A DNA stretch of 12,903 bases from Comamonadaceae bacterium. GTDB taxonomy: Bacteria; Pseudomonadota; Gammaproteobacteria; Burkholderiales; Burkholderiaceae_C. Positions 6,158 to 12,903 of the stretch are shown in pieces. A model generated the notes under the pieces. It searched no databases, was not told where the DNA came from, and saw only the letters and a list, made by a program, of their open reading frames with translations. The position numbers and the translations under genes are program-made. Each line of letters starts with the position of its first letter. The stretch's first letter is position 1. The DNA lies in contig CANGCZ010000025.1 of the NCBI GenBank assembly GCA_947452325.1, forward strand, positions 1 through 12,903, read 5' to 3'.

Positions 6158-8776
6158 GTGAATCACTCACCGTCTGATTTCAGACAGCGTAAATCGGCGT
6201 TGCTCGAGTTATGCGCAGCAGAACAAAGCTTGGCGCGCGCTTCCCGCGTCCACTTACATTTAAAAAAACTCAGCGATTTATGCGATGAAACCTTAAAAAG
6301 CTTGTGGCAACAGGCCGGCATGCCCGACACCACCTGCTTGTTGGCAGTCGGCGGTTATGGCCGGCAAGCACTGTTTCCTTATTCAGATGTCGATGTGCTG
6401 GTGTTGCTGCCGGACGGCGCCGGTGCCCAAGCAGATGATGATTTGAAAAACAAGATCGAGACTTTCATCGGCAGTTGCTGGGACTCGGGTCTGGAGATCG
6501 GTTCCAGTGTTCGCAATCTCACAGATTGCATCAATGAAGCCGCTGCCGACATCACGGTTCAAACTGCTATGCTGGAATCGCGTTGGCTGACCGGCAACCG
6601 TTTATTGATGCAAAGCTTCAGCGACAGCTTTAACGCCAGGTTGGAGGCCAAGGCTTTTTTCACCGGTAAAACGCTGGAAATGCAGCAGCGTCACAACAAG
6701 TTTGAGAATTCGCCCTATTCCCTGGAACCCAACTGTAAAGAGTCGCCTGGCGGTTTGCGTGATTTGCAAATGCTGTTGTGGCTGGCCAAGGCCAGCGGCT
6801 TGGGCAGCAGTTGGAAAGACTTGTTCGCTCGCGGCATGGTGACCGCTTTGGAGTTGAGGCAATTGCAGCGCAATGAAAGCCTGTTGTCGCTGCTGCGCTG
6901 GCGCTTGCACTGGAGCGCCAGACGCCGAGAAGATCGGCTGGTGTTTGATTTGCAAACATTGCTTGCCCAAGGCCTGGGGCTGTCACCCGGTGGCGGCGAC
7001 GGTAAATTAGCCCGGGCTGCCAGCGAAGCTTTGATGAAACGTTATTACTGGGCAGCCAAAGCGGTTACCCAGTTGAACCAGATCATTCACTTGAACATTG
7101 AAGACTGGCTGTTTCAACAGACCCAGTCGCATCCACCTCGTCAACTGAATGCGCGCTTTATTGACAAAGCTGGCATGTTGGAAGTGGTTGACGATGAGTT
7201 GTACCAGCGCCAGCCTCACGCTATTCTGGAAACCTTTCTGATTTACCAGGAAACCGTCGGCATCAAAGGCCTGTCTGCACGCACACTGCGGGCCTTGTAC
7301 AACGCCAGAGGCTTGATGAATGCGGCCTTCAGGCGCGACCCTGCCAACCGCGCCATGTTCATGCGCATACTGCAAAGCCCGCAAGGCATCACGCACGCCA
7401 TGCGCTTGATGAACCAAACCTCGGTGCTGGGGCGTTACCTGTGGGTATTCAGACGCATCGTCGGCCAAATGCAGCACGATTTGTTTCACGTCTATACCGT
7501 CGATCAGCATATTCTGATGGTGCTGCGCAATGTGCGGCGTTTCTTTATCGTTGAACACGCGCATGAATACCCCTTTTGCTCGCAACTTGCCGCGGGCTGG
7601 GAGCAGCCTTGGATTTTGTATGTGGCGGCGCTGTTTCACGACATTGCCAAAGGCCGAGGTGGCGATCACTCAGACTTGGGCGCGCACGAGGTACGGTTGT
7701 TCTGCCGCCAGCATGGTATTTCCAAGACCGATCAGCAGTTGATTGAATTCCTGGTCAAGCACCACTTGACCATGAGCAACGTGGCGCAAAAACAGGATTT
7801 AAGCGACCCGGACGTGGTGAATGCGTTTGCGCAAAGCGTTGGCAACGAGCGTTATTTGCGCGCCTTGTACTTGCTGACCGTGGCTGACATACGCGGTACC
7901 AGCCCCAAAGTGTGGAACGCCTGGAAAGGCAAACTGCTGGAAGACCTCTACCGTGCCAGCGCTGCCGTGTTGGGCGGGCAAACGCATGACCCTCTCGCAC
8001 TGGTGGAAATGCGCAAACGCGAGGCTTTGCAAACCTTGGATTTGTACGCCATGCCGTTTGAGTCTCACAAAGATTTATGGCATACGCTGGACGTCGGATA
8101 TTTCATGCGCCATGAAGCGGCTGACATCGCTTGGCATACAAGGCAGTTGTCCAGACCGCTGGCTTTGGCCAAAGCGCAAGGTACAACAGCCGGCGTCACT
8201 GTCAAGGCACGGTTGTCGCCATTGGGCGAGGGCTTGCAAGTCATGGTTTACACCCCGGATCAGCCCGATTTGTTTGCCCGCATTTGTGGCTATTTCGATC
8301 AGGCCGAATTCAGCATTCTGGATGCCAAAGTGCACACCGCCAAAAACGGCTACGCATTGGACACATTTCAAGTGGTCACGCCCATGCTGAACGTGCATTA
8401 CCGTGAACTCACTCCCATGGTGGAAAACGGTTTGAAACAAGCAATTGAAAATGGCGGTCCTTTGCTTAAACCGCGCAAAGGCGGCCGGGTGTCGCGCCGC
8501 GTGAAAAGTTTTCCGGTAGCGCCGCGCGTGCGTTTACAACCTGATGAAAAAGCCCAGCGCTGGCTACTGAGCATTTCCGCCAGCGACCGCGCCGGTTTGC
8601 TCTATGGTGTGGCGCAAATACTGGCACAACACCACATCAATGTCTTGCTGGCCAAGGTCAGTACTTTGGGCGAACGGGTTGAGGATACTTTTTTGATCGA
8701 TGGCGCGGCGTTACAACACAACAAAACGCAAATAGATTTAGAGACGCAGTTATTGACGGTTCTCGCCGGCAATTAA
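6158..8776 (+). CDS. glnD: Bifunctional PII uridylyltransferase / uridylyl-removing enzyme
   Basis: GlnD senses glutamine and attaches UMP to, or removes it from, PII proteins (GlnB/GlnK), thereby setting glutamine synthetase activity and nitrogen-regulated transcription. The protein has 872 residues; E. coli GlnD has 890. Domains in order: nucleotidyltransferase with GGYGR (65-69) and the catalytic SDVD (76-79); the family segment KESPGGLRDLQ (194-204); the HD hydrolase domain with HD at 494-495 and HSDLGAH at 504-510; and two C-terminal ACT domains (about 694-765 and 802-870) that bind glutamine. All key residues for both activities are present. The GTG start at 6158 has no clear Shine-Dalgarno site and follows the map stop by 3 nt, so its translation probably depends on ribosomes finishing map. 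No PII gene is in the window. The gene ends 6 nt from the stop codon of the converging kinase gene, with no terminator between them. Confidence 0.98.
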   Translation: MNHSPSDFRQRKSALLELCAAEQSLARASRVHLHLKKLSDLCDETLKSLWQQAGMPDTTCLLAVGGYGRQALFPYSDVDVLVLLPDGAGAQADDDLKNKIETFIGSCWDSGLEIGSSVRNLTDCINEAAADITVQTAMLESRWLTGNRLLMQSFSDSFNARLEAKAFFTGKTLEMQQRHNKFENSPYSLEPNCKESPGGLRDLQMLLWLAKASGLGSSWKDLFARGMVTALELRQLQRNESLLSLLRWRLHWSARRREDRLVFDLQTLLAQGLGLSPGGGDGKLARAASEALMKRYYWAAKAVTQLNQIIHLNIEDWLFQQTQSHPPRQLNARFIDKAGMLEVVDDELYQRQPHAILETFLIYQETVGIKGLSARTLRALYNARGLMNAAFRRDPANRAMFMRILQSPQGITHAMRLMNQTSVLGRYLWVFRRIVGQMQHDLFHVYTVDQHILMVLRNVRRFFIVEHAHEYPFCSQLAAGWEQPWILYVAALFHDIAKGRGGDHSDLGAHEVRLFCRQHGISKTDQQLIEFLVKHHLTMSNVAQKQDLSDPDVVNAFAQSVGNERYLRALYLLTVADIRGTSPKVWNAWKGKLLEDLYRASAAVLGGQTHDPLALVEMRKREALQTLDLYAMPFESHKDLWHTLDVGYFMRHEAADIAWHTRQLSRPLALAKAQGTTAGVTVKARLSPLGEGLQVMVYTPDQPDLFARICGYFDQAEFSILDAKVHTAKNGYALDTFQVVTPMLNVHYRELTPMVENGLKQAIENGGPLLKPRKGGRVSRRVKSFPVAPRVRLQPDEKAQRWLLSISASDRAGLLYGVAQILAQHHINVLLAKVSTLGERVEDTFLIDGAALQHNKTQIDLETQLLTVLAGN

Positions 8777-8782
8777 GCCAAC

Positions 8783-9688
8783 TCAGCGGCACAGCCAAGC
8801 TGCCCCGCGAATGCCAGACGAATCACCATGCACGGCCTGGCGCACTGGCGTCGTTGCTTTGACGCCAAAGCTGTATTGAGAAATCACTTCGCCTACTCGC
8901 GGATAAATCTCCTGCACATTGCTCATGCCGCCGCCCAGTACCATGCAATCCGGGTCCAGCAAATTGATCACTTGGGCCAGTGCCCGACCCAGACGGTGCA
9001 CGTACCGGTCGAAAGTTTCTGCAGCTTGCAGCTCACCATTTCGCATGGCTTGAACAATGGCCGGAGCGTCCAGTGTTTGGCCCGTGTGTCTGAGGTGGTC
9101 TTGCGCAAAGGCTGTGCCGCTGATCCAGGTTTCCAAGCAACCGGTTTGTCCGCACCAGCAAGCAGGCACCTGAATTTCATCTGCTGAGGGCCAAGGCAGC
9201 GGGTTGTGCCCCCATTCGCCTGCGATCGCATGTCTTCCCGTCACTAACTGCCGGTTCACCACCATACCGCCACCGCAACCTGTACCCAAAATCGCGGCGA
9301 ACACCACCCCGGCATCGCTGCCCGCACCGTCTATGGCCTCACTCAAGGCCAGACAATTGGCGTCGTTTTGCACCCGTATCTCGCAGCCGAGCGCGTGTTT
9401 CAAATCAGACCAAAACGGCTGCTGGTTTAACACCAGCGTGTTGGAGCCTCTGACCAAACCAGAGACCGCGTCTACGCAACCGGGCATGCCTACACCGATG
9501 CTATGCGGCCTGGGGGTGCCCAGACTTTCGCAGGCCATGTTCAGCAGACCAGCCAGGGTTTGCAAGATCAAAGGGTAACTGTCGCGCGGTGTTGGCACCC
9601 GCTGGCGGAAAACAAATTCTCCGTTGGCATTCAAGACCGCCAATTCGGTTTTGGTGCCGCCCAGATCAAAGCCAAACTGCAGTTTCAT
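8783..9688 (-). CDS. mak: ROK-family sugar kinase, fructokinase Mak type
   Basis: ROK kinases phosphorylate hexoses with ATP in the cytoplasm. The protein has 301 residues. Visible motifs are the phosphate loop DLGGTKT (8-14), the catalytic Asp109 in QNDANCLALSEA, the glycine-rich GTGCGGG (135-141), the ROK zinc site His161 with Cys177, Cys179 and Cys184 (GHNPLPWP then CWCGQTGCLET), and LGGGMSN (251-257). The segments PTPRDSY, GHNPLPW and HGDSSGIRGAAWL match what I recall of E. coli fructokinase Mak much better than NagK, whose corresponding segments differ. Fructose or mannose is therefore the likely substrate, but N-acetylglucosamine cannot be excluded. The ATG overlaps the ligA stop as ATGA (9685-9688) and lacks a clear ribosome binding site, so translational coupling to ligA is likely. 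No sugar transport or metabolism gene is near it. Confidence 0.88.
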   Translation of the reverse strand: MKLQFGFDLGGTKTELAVLNANGEFVFRQRVPTPRDSYPLILQTLAGLLNMACESLGTPRPHSIGVGMPGCVDAVSGLVRGSNTLVLNQQPFWSDLKHALGCEIRVQNDANCLALSEAIDGAGSDAGVVFAAILGTGCGGGMVVNRQLVTGRHAIAGEWGHNPLPWPSADEIQVPACWCGQTGCLETWISGTAFAQDHLRHTGQTLDAPAIVQAMRNGELQAAETFDRYVHRLGRALAQVINLLDPDCMVLGGGMSNVQEIYPRVGEVISQYSFGVKATTPVRQAVHGDSSGIRGAAWLCR

Positions 9689-11760
9689 CGGGGTTTGACC
9701 AATGCCATCAGCGCGGCTTCATCCAGCACCGGAATACCTAAAGCATTGGCCTTATCCAACTTGCTGCCAGCCGCTTCACCAGCAATCACACCGGTGGTTT
9801 TTTTGCTGACGCTGCCTGCCACTTTGGCACCGGCTTCTTCCAGCAGGGCTTGTGCCTGCTCGCGCGACAGCGTGGGCAAGGTACCGGTGATCACATAGGT
9901 ATGACCGGCCAAAGGCAGATCCAGTCTTGCCCCCGGTGCGGACTCTTCCCAATGAATCCCGCAAGCGCGCAATTGCTCGACCACCTCGCGGTTATGCGGC
10001 TGGTCAAAAAAGGTACGTAGGCTTTGCGCTACCACCGGGCCGATATCATTGACCGTCAGCAGTTGCTCAATGCTGGCATCCATGATGGCTTCCATGCCGC
10101 CAAAGTGACGCGCCAAGTCCTTGGCCGTGGCTTCACCGACATGGCGAATACCCAGGCCAAACAAAAAACGCGCCAAAGTCGTTTGTTTGGACCGCTCCAG
10201 ACTGGCCAGCAAATTGTTGGCGGATTTCTCGGCCATGCGGTCCAGCGCGGCCAAGTGACTAAAGCCAAGTTTGTACAAGTCTGGCAGTGTGTTCACCAGA
10301 CCGGCGTCTACCAGTTGGTCCACCAGTTTTTCACCCAGATCGTCTACCTCAACAGCGCGTCTGTGAGCGAAATGCAAAATGGCTTGTTTGCGTTGGGCGC
10401 TGCAAAACAAGCCACCGATGCAGCGGTAATCTGCCTCGCCTTCTTCCCGCACGGCCAAACTCTGACACACCGGGCAATGCGATGGCATGGTGAATATTTG
10501 TGCGTCCTGCAAACGTTTTTCAAGCATCACCGACACCACTTCGGGAATCACGTCGCCTGCTCGCCGCACGACGACGGTGTCGCCGACACGCACGTCTTTG
10601 CGCCGGGCTTCGTCTTCGTTGTGCAAAGTGGCGTTGGTGACGGTGACACCGCCGACAAACACAGGGGCCAGTTTGGCCACCGGTGTCAGCTTGCCGGTGC
10701 GCCCTACTTGCACTTCAATGGCTTGCACGGTGGTGAATTCTTCTTGTGCAGGGTATTTGTGCGCCACTGCCCAGCGCGGCTCGCGGCTGACCATGCCCAT
10801 GCGCGCTTGCAAGCTGATGTCGTTGACCTTGTAGACCACGCCATCGATGTCAAACGGCAAACGGTCGCGCAATGCGGCGATGTCATGGTGAAAAGCGATC
10901 AAGCCATTGGCGCCGCTGACTTGTTTGCTGTGCTCAGACACAGGAAAGCCCCAGCTTTTCAAAGCAAGCAATACCTGCATATGGCTGCCATAGGTTTGCA
11001 AACCATTCAAAGTGGCTTGCACTGGGCTCAGGGGTTGAGACGTATCCGCATGAAAATGCAGCGCATACGCAAAAAAACTCAAAGGCCGTTGCGCAGCAAT
11101 TCTGGGGTCAAGTTGCCTGACCGCACCTGCGGCAGCGTTGCGAGGGTTGACAAACGTTTTTTCGTTTTTTAAACCTTGGGCGATGCGTTCGCGCTGCCTA
11201 TTGTTCAAGTGTTCGAAATCGTCGCGTCGCATATAAACCTCGCCGCGAACTTCAAGCTCAGGCGGCGCAGTATGGGGCAAACGCAGGGGAATTTGTCCAA
11301 TCGTGCGAATGTTATGCGTCACATCCTCACCGGTTTCTCCGTCGCCGCGGGTGCAGGCTTGGACCAGCAAGTGATTGCTGTAGATCAAACTGATGGCGAG
11401 ACCATCAAATTTCAATTCAGCCACATAGTCAAGCGCCGGATCAGCCTCACTGAGTTGCAATTGCTTGCGCACCCGGGCATCAAATTGCACCGCACCTTGT
11501 TCGCTGATGTCGGTTTCTGTGTGAATGCTCAACATAGGCACGCGGTGACGAACCTGCGTGAATGAAGCCATGGGCGCTGCGCCGACCCGTTGCGTAGGAG
11601 AATCCGGGGTAAGGAATTCAGGGTGCTCGGCTTCCAGTGCCTGCAATTCCCGAAACAGCCGGTCGTACTCGGCGTCCGGCATCAGCGGTTCATCCAGTAC
11701 ATGGTAGTGATGACCTGCCAGTTGCAGTTGTTCCCTCAATCGGGCCAGCCTCTCGCGCAT
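9685..11760 (-). CDS. ligA: NAD-dependent DNA ligase
   Basis: LigA seals nicks in duplex DNA during replication and repair using NAD. The protein has 691 residues; E. coli LigA has 671. Domains in order: NAD-binding Ia region (about 1-70, with HHYHVLDEP and PDAEYDRL); adenylation domain with the nucleophile Lys117 in ELKFDG; OB fold (about 325-405); four-Cys zinc finger (Cys429, Cys432, Cys447, Cys453); helix-hairpin-helix region (about 465-600); and BRCT domain (about 613-690, starting LAGHTYVITGTLP). All parts are complete. The ATG at 11760 matches the usual family N-terminus but has no clear Shine-Dalgarno site. It lies 8 nt after the zipA-like stop, so coupled translation is likely. The adjoining kinase start overlaps its stop. 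Confidence 0.98.
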   Translation of the reverse strand: MRERLARLREQLQLAGHHYHVLDEPLMPDAEYDRLFRELQALEAEHPEFLTPDSPTQRVGAAPMASFTQVRHRVPMLSIHTETDISEQGAVQFDARVRKQLQLSEADPALDYVAELKFDGLAISLIYSNHLLVQACTRGDGETGEDVTHNIRTIGQIPLRLPHTAPPELEVRGEVYMRRDDFEHLNNRQRERIAQGLKNEKTFVNPRNAAAGAVRQLDPRIAAQRPLSFFAYALHFHADTSQPLSPVQATLNGLQTYGSHMQVLLALKSWGFPVSEHSKQVSGANGLIAFHHDIAALRDRLPFDIDGVVYKVNDISLQARMGMVSREPRWAVAHKYPAQEEFTTVQAIEVQVGRTGKLTPVAKLAPVFVGGVTVTNATLHNEDEARRKDVRVGDTVVVRRAGDVIPEVVSVMLEKRLQDAQIFTMPSHCPVCQSLAVREEGEADYRCIGGLFCSAQRKQAILHFAHRRAVEVDDLGEKLVDQLVDAGLVNTLPDLYKLGFSHLAALDRMAEKSANNLLASLERSKQTTLARFLFGLGIRHVGEATAKDLARHFGGMEAIMDASIEQLLTVNDIGPVVAQSLRTFFDQPHNREVVEQLRACGIHWEESAPGARLDLPLAGHTYVITGTLPTLSREQAQALLEEAGAKVAGSVSKKTTGVIAGEAAGSKLDKANALGIPVLDEAALMALVKPR

Positions 11761-11768
11761 GTCTGTGA

Positions 11769-12815
11769 TCAGCTGAATAATCGACGCGCTTGGAGCGAAC
11801 CGGCCGCCAAGTCGCGGGTGGCCAGTTCTTCGTAGAGTTTGCGCAAATCCTGATCAATCATTTGTATAGCCTGTTCAGACAATGATTGACCGTTGTCATC
11901 GGTGACCACGCCGTCCATGGCATCGGCCAGGGCTTGTGCGGCCTCGCACATGCGGGCAAAAGCCTGCTCTGATTGAGACACCTGCGGCACGTCCAATGTC
12001 AAGCTGATGCTGCGCAAAGCAGCCTGGTTCGGGTCTTCGGCCATGGCTGCACGCGCATCAAAATGCAAGACCAATACCGGCGGCAAACCCATGTGCGAAG
12101 CCGGGACCACCATGCGTCCGGGAATAACGCCTGGAACAAAACCTTGCCTAGCTGCTTGCTGTTGCACATAGCCCGGGCTCCAAGCCGATTTGCGCGCCTG
12201 CAAAGTGAAGCTGAGTTGGGCGTCGTGAGAATTTGCAAATTGATCCAGTTCCCGTGCATGGGCCAGAGCTTCATGCATATCGGGAAATTCGGGCGTGGCT
12301 GAAAACACCTCGGCATAGGCCTGTGCTTTGACAACAAACTCAGAGAACTCAATTTCATTCAGCGGTCCTTGCCTGTTGGCCACTTGGATACCGGCTTGAA
12401 AACCGCTGTAAAAACGCAGAGCCTGCAAAATTTCCCAATTGCCGTTGTCTGCATTCAAACCTTCGACCACAAAGAGTTTGTTACCGATCCGGCGTATAGG
12501 TGGTAAGGCCGCCAATGCCGCTTCGCCGGAGACCGGTGCATCCAACTCCATGGTGGCTATGACATCGATCAATGCATCCAACTGCGAGGACACATCGCGC
12601 GTTGGTACCTCAGGATGCAAATCCGCATCCATGGACGGTTCGCGCTTATCTGCGTAGTCGCCGGGTACCACTTCAAGAGCCTGTAACTCGTCGGCAGTCA
12701 CCAGGGGTTCGGCCTGTTTAGGCTGACTCTGGCGCGAGGTCCAGGTGCTGTGGGCGACCACCATGACCAGAACCAAGCCGCCGGCAATCGCCAGCCACAA
12801 TTGCAAATTACTCAT
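11769..12815 (-). CDS. zipA: ZipA-like cell division protein (FtsZ membrane anchor)
   Basis: ZipA ties the FtsZ ring to the inner membrane. The protein has 348 residues. It starts with a membrane helix (about 4-22, LQLWLAIAGGLVLVMVV) directly after a very short N-terminus, followed by basic residues, which fits an N-out, C-in anchor. An acidic linker (about 33-75) is much shorter than the Pro/Gln-rich one of E. coli ZipA. The rest is a mixed alpha/beta region whose last part (about 200-335) resembles the FtsZ-binding ZipA C-terminal domain, including DGVVTDDNGQSLSEQAI near 301-317. ATG 12815 is chosen because GAAGG stands 7 nt upstream and the membrane helix then begins at once; a TTG at 12866 would overlap the preceding gene by 41 nt. 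The position between smc and ligA is the usual betaproteobacterial order. Overall similarity to E. coli ZipA is low. Confidence 0.85.
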   Translation of the reverse strand: MSNLQLWLAIAGGLVLVMVVAHSTWTSRQSQPKQAEPLVTADELQALEVVPGDYADKREPSMDADLHPEVPTRDVSSQLDALIDVIATMELDAPVSGEAALAALPPIRRIGNKLFVVEGLNADNGNWEILQALRFYSGFQAGIQVANRQGPLNEIEFSEFVVKAQAYAEVFSATPEFPDMHEALAHARELDQFANSHDAQLSFTLQARKSAWSPGYVQQQAARQGFVPGVIPGRMVVPASHMGLPPVLVLHFDARAAMAEDPNQAALRSISLTLDVPQVSQSEQAFARMCEAAQALADAMDGVVTDDNGQSLSEQAIQMIDQDLRKLYEELATRDLAAGSLQARRLFS

Positions 12816-12822
12816 GAAACTG

Positions 12823-12827
12823 CCTTC
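12823..12827 (-). promoter_or_regulatory. zipA: Shine-Dalgarno site that fixes the zipA-like start
   Basis: On the minus strand GAAGG lies 7 nt before ATG 12815 and overlaps the stop codon of the upstream smc gene (12826-12828). It favours this ATG over the upstream TTG at 12866. Confidence 0.65.
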
Positions 12828-12903
12828 ATGAAGATTCAACCATGGAGACTGCGGCCTCCATGTCAACCGCCACGATACGCGACACGCCTTGCTCCTGCAT
12901 GGT
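12826..12903 (-). CDS. smc: C-terminal end of the chromosome segregation protein SMC (partial)
   Basis: The frame is open from the window edge to TGA at 12826-12828 and gives 25 residues, TMQEQGVSRIVAVDM followed by EAAVSMVESS. The QEQGVSR-V-A-V-D pattern followed by a short acidic tail is what I recall for the end of betaproteobacterial SMC, just beyond the ATPase head D-loop region. The position upstream of the zipA-like gene and ligA fits. SMC is the ATPase of the condensin that compacts and separates daughter chromosomes. With so few residues the identity rests largely on gene order. The gap to the zipA-like start is 10 nt, so all four minus-strand genes here look like one operon. Confidence 0.7.
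   Translation of the reverse strand, partial: TMQEQGVSRIVAVDMEAAVSMVESS

Noticed and set aside
5306..6166. Minus-strand open frame (286 codons) opposite map
   Set aside because: It covers the whole of map, whose catalytic residues are all present. The reverse frame shows no family pattern and would also occupy the promoter region.
8786..8808. Imperfect hairpin (GCGG, CAGC-CAA-GCTG, CCGC) just inside the 3' end of the kinase gene
   Set aside because: It has an internal 2x2 mismatch, no T run on either strand and is in coding sequence; it is most likely chance.
10024..11172. Long plus-strand open frame (382 codons) opposite ligA
   Set aside because: It lies wholly inside ligA on the other strand, has no ribosome binding site or recognisable domain, and its composition (His, Val, Gln and Arg rich) is that of an antisense shadow of a real gene.
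12816..12866. Upstream TTG start (12866) for the zipA-like gene
   Set aside because: It would overlap the smc end by 41 nt and place a charged stretch before the membrane helix; ATG 12815 has GAAGG at 7 nt.
1..12903. tRNA, rRNA, CRISPR, insertion sequences, toxin-antitoxin or defence genes
   Set aside because: I looked for these on both strands and saw none; nearly all of the window is accounted for by housekeeping genes with short gaps.

Overview
The window is ordinary chromosomal DNA of a betaproteobacterium. The best guess is Burkholderiales, close to Comamonadaceae. This rests on the smc–zipA-like–ligA gene order, the long single-chain PurL, a Mak-type sugar kinase, and the general look of the proteins. 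The genus cannot be fixed from the sequence alone. I see no mobile elements, tRNA, rRNA, CRISPR or phage genes. Codon style is even throughout, so nothing suggests recent transfer.

Layout, left to right. (1) 1-726, plus strand: the 3' part of a periplasmic parvulin-type peptidyl-prolyl isomerase, closed by a strong hairpin terminator at 746-777. (2) 797-5222, minus strand: purL, followed 43 nt downstream by a small unrecognised gene with a histidine-rich middle; the pair converges on the isomerase gene. (3) 5223-5341: a 119-nt divergent control region between purL and map. (4) 5342-8776, plus strand: map and glnD, 3 nt apart and probably one transcript. (5) 8783-12903, minus strand: a tightly packed unit transcribed right to left: end of smc, zipA-like, ligA and a ROK sugar kinase (mak-like). 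Its gaps are 10 nt, 8 nt and a 4-nt overlap. It converges on glnD with only 6 nt between the stop codons.

Functionally these are housekeeping genes: protein folding in the envelope, purine synthesis, N-terminal methionine removal, nitrogen sensing through PII, and a chromosome maintenance and division cluster (condensin, FtsZ anchor, DNA ligase) with a sugar kinase attached. No gap between genes exceeds 119 nt.

I found no new defence or mobile system. The points most worth a second look are: the purL/map control region, where each direction has a -10-like hexamer exactly 6 nt before an ATG (a leaderless map and a leaderless 18-codon upstream ORF that overlaps the purL start); the small His-rich gene behind purL; and a possible internal duplication in the ZipA-like protein.
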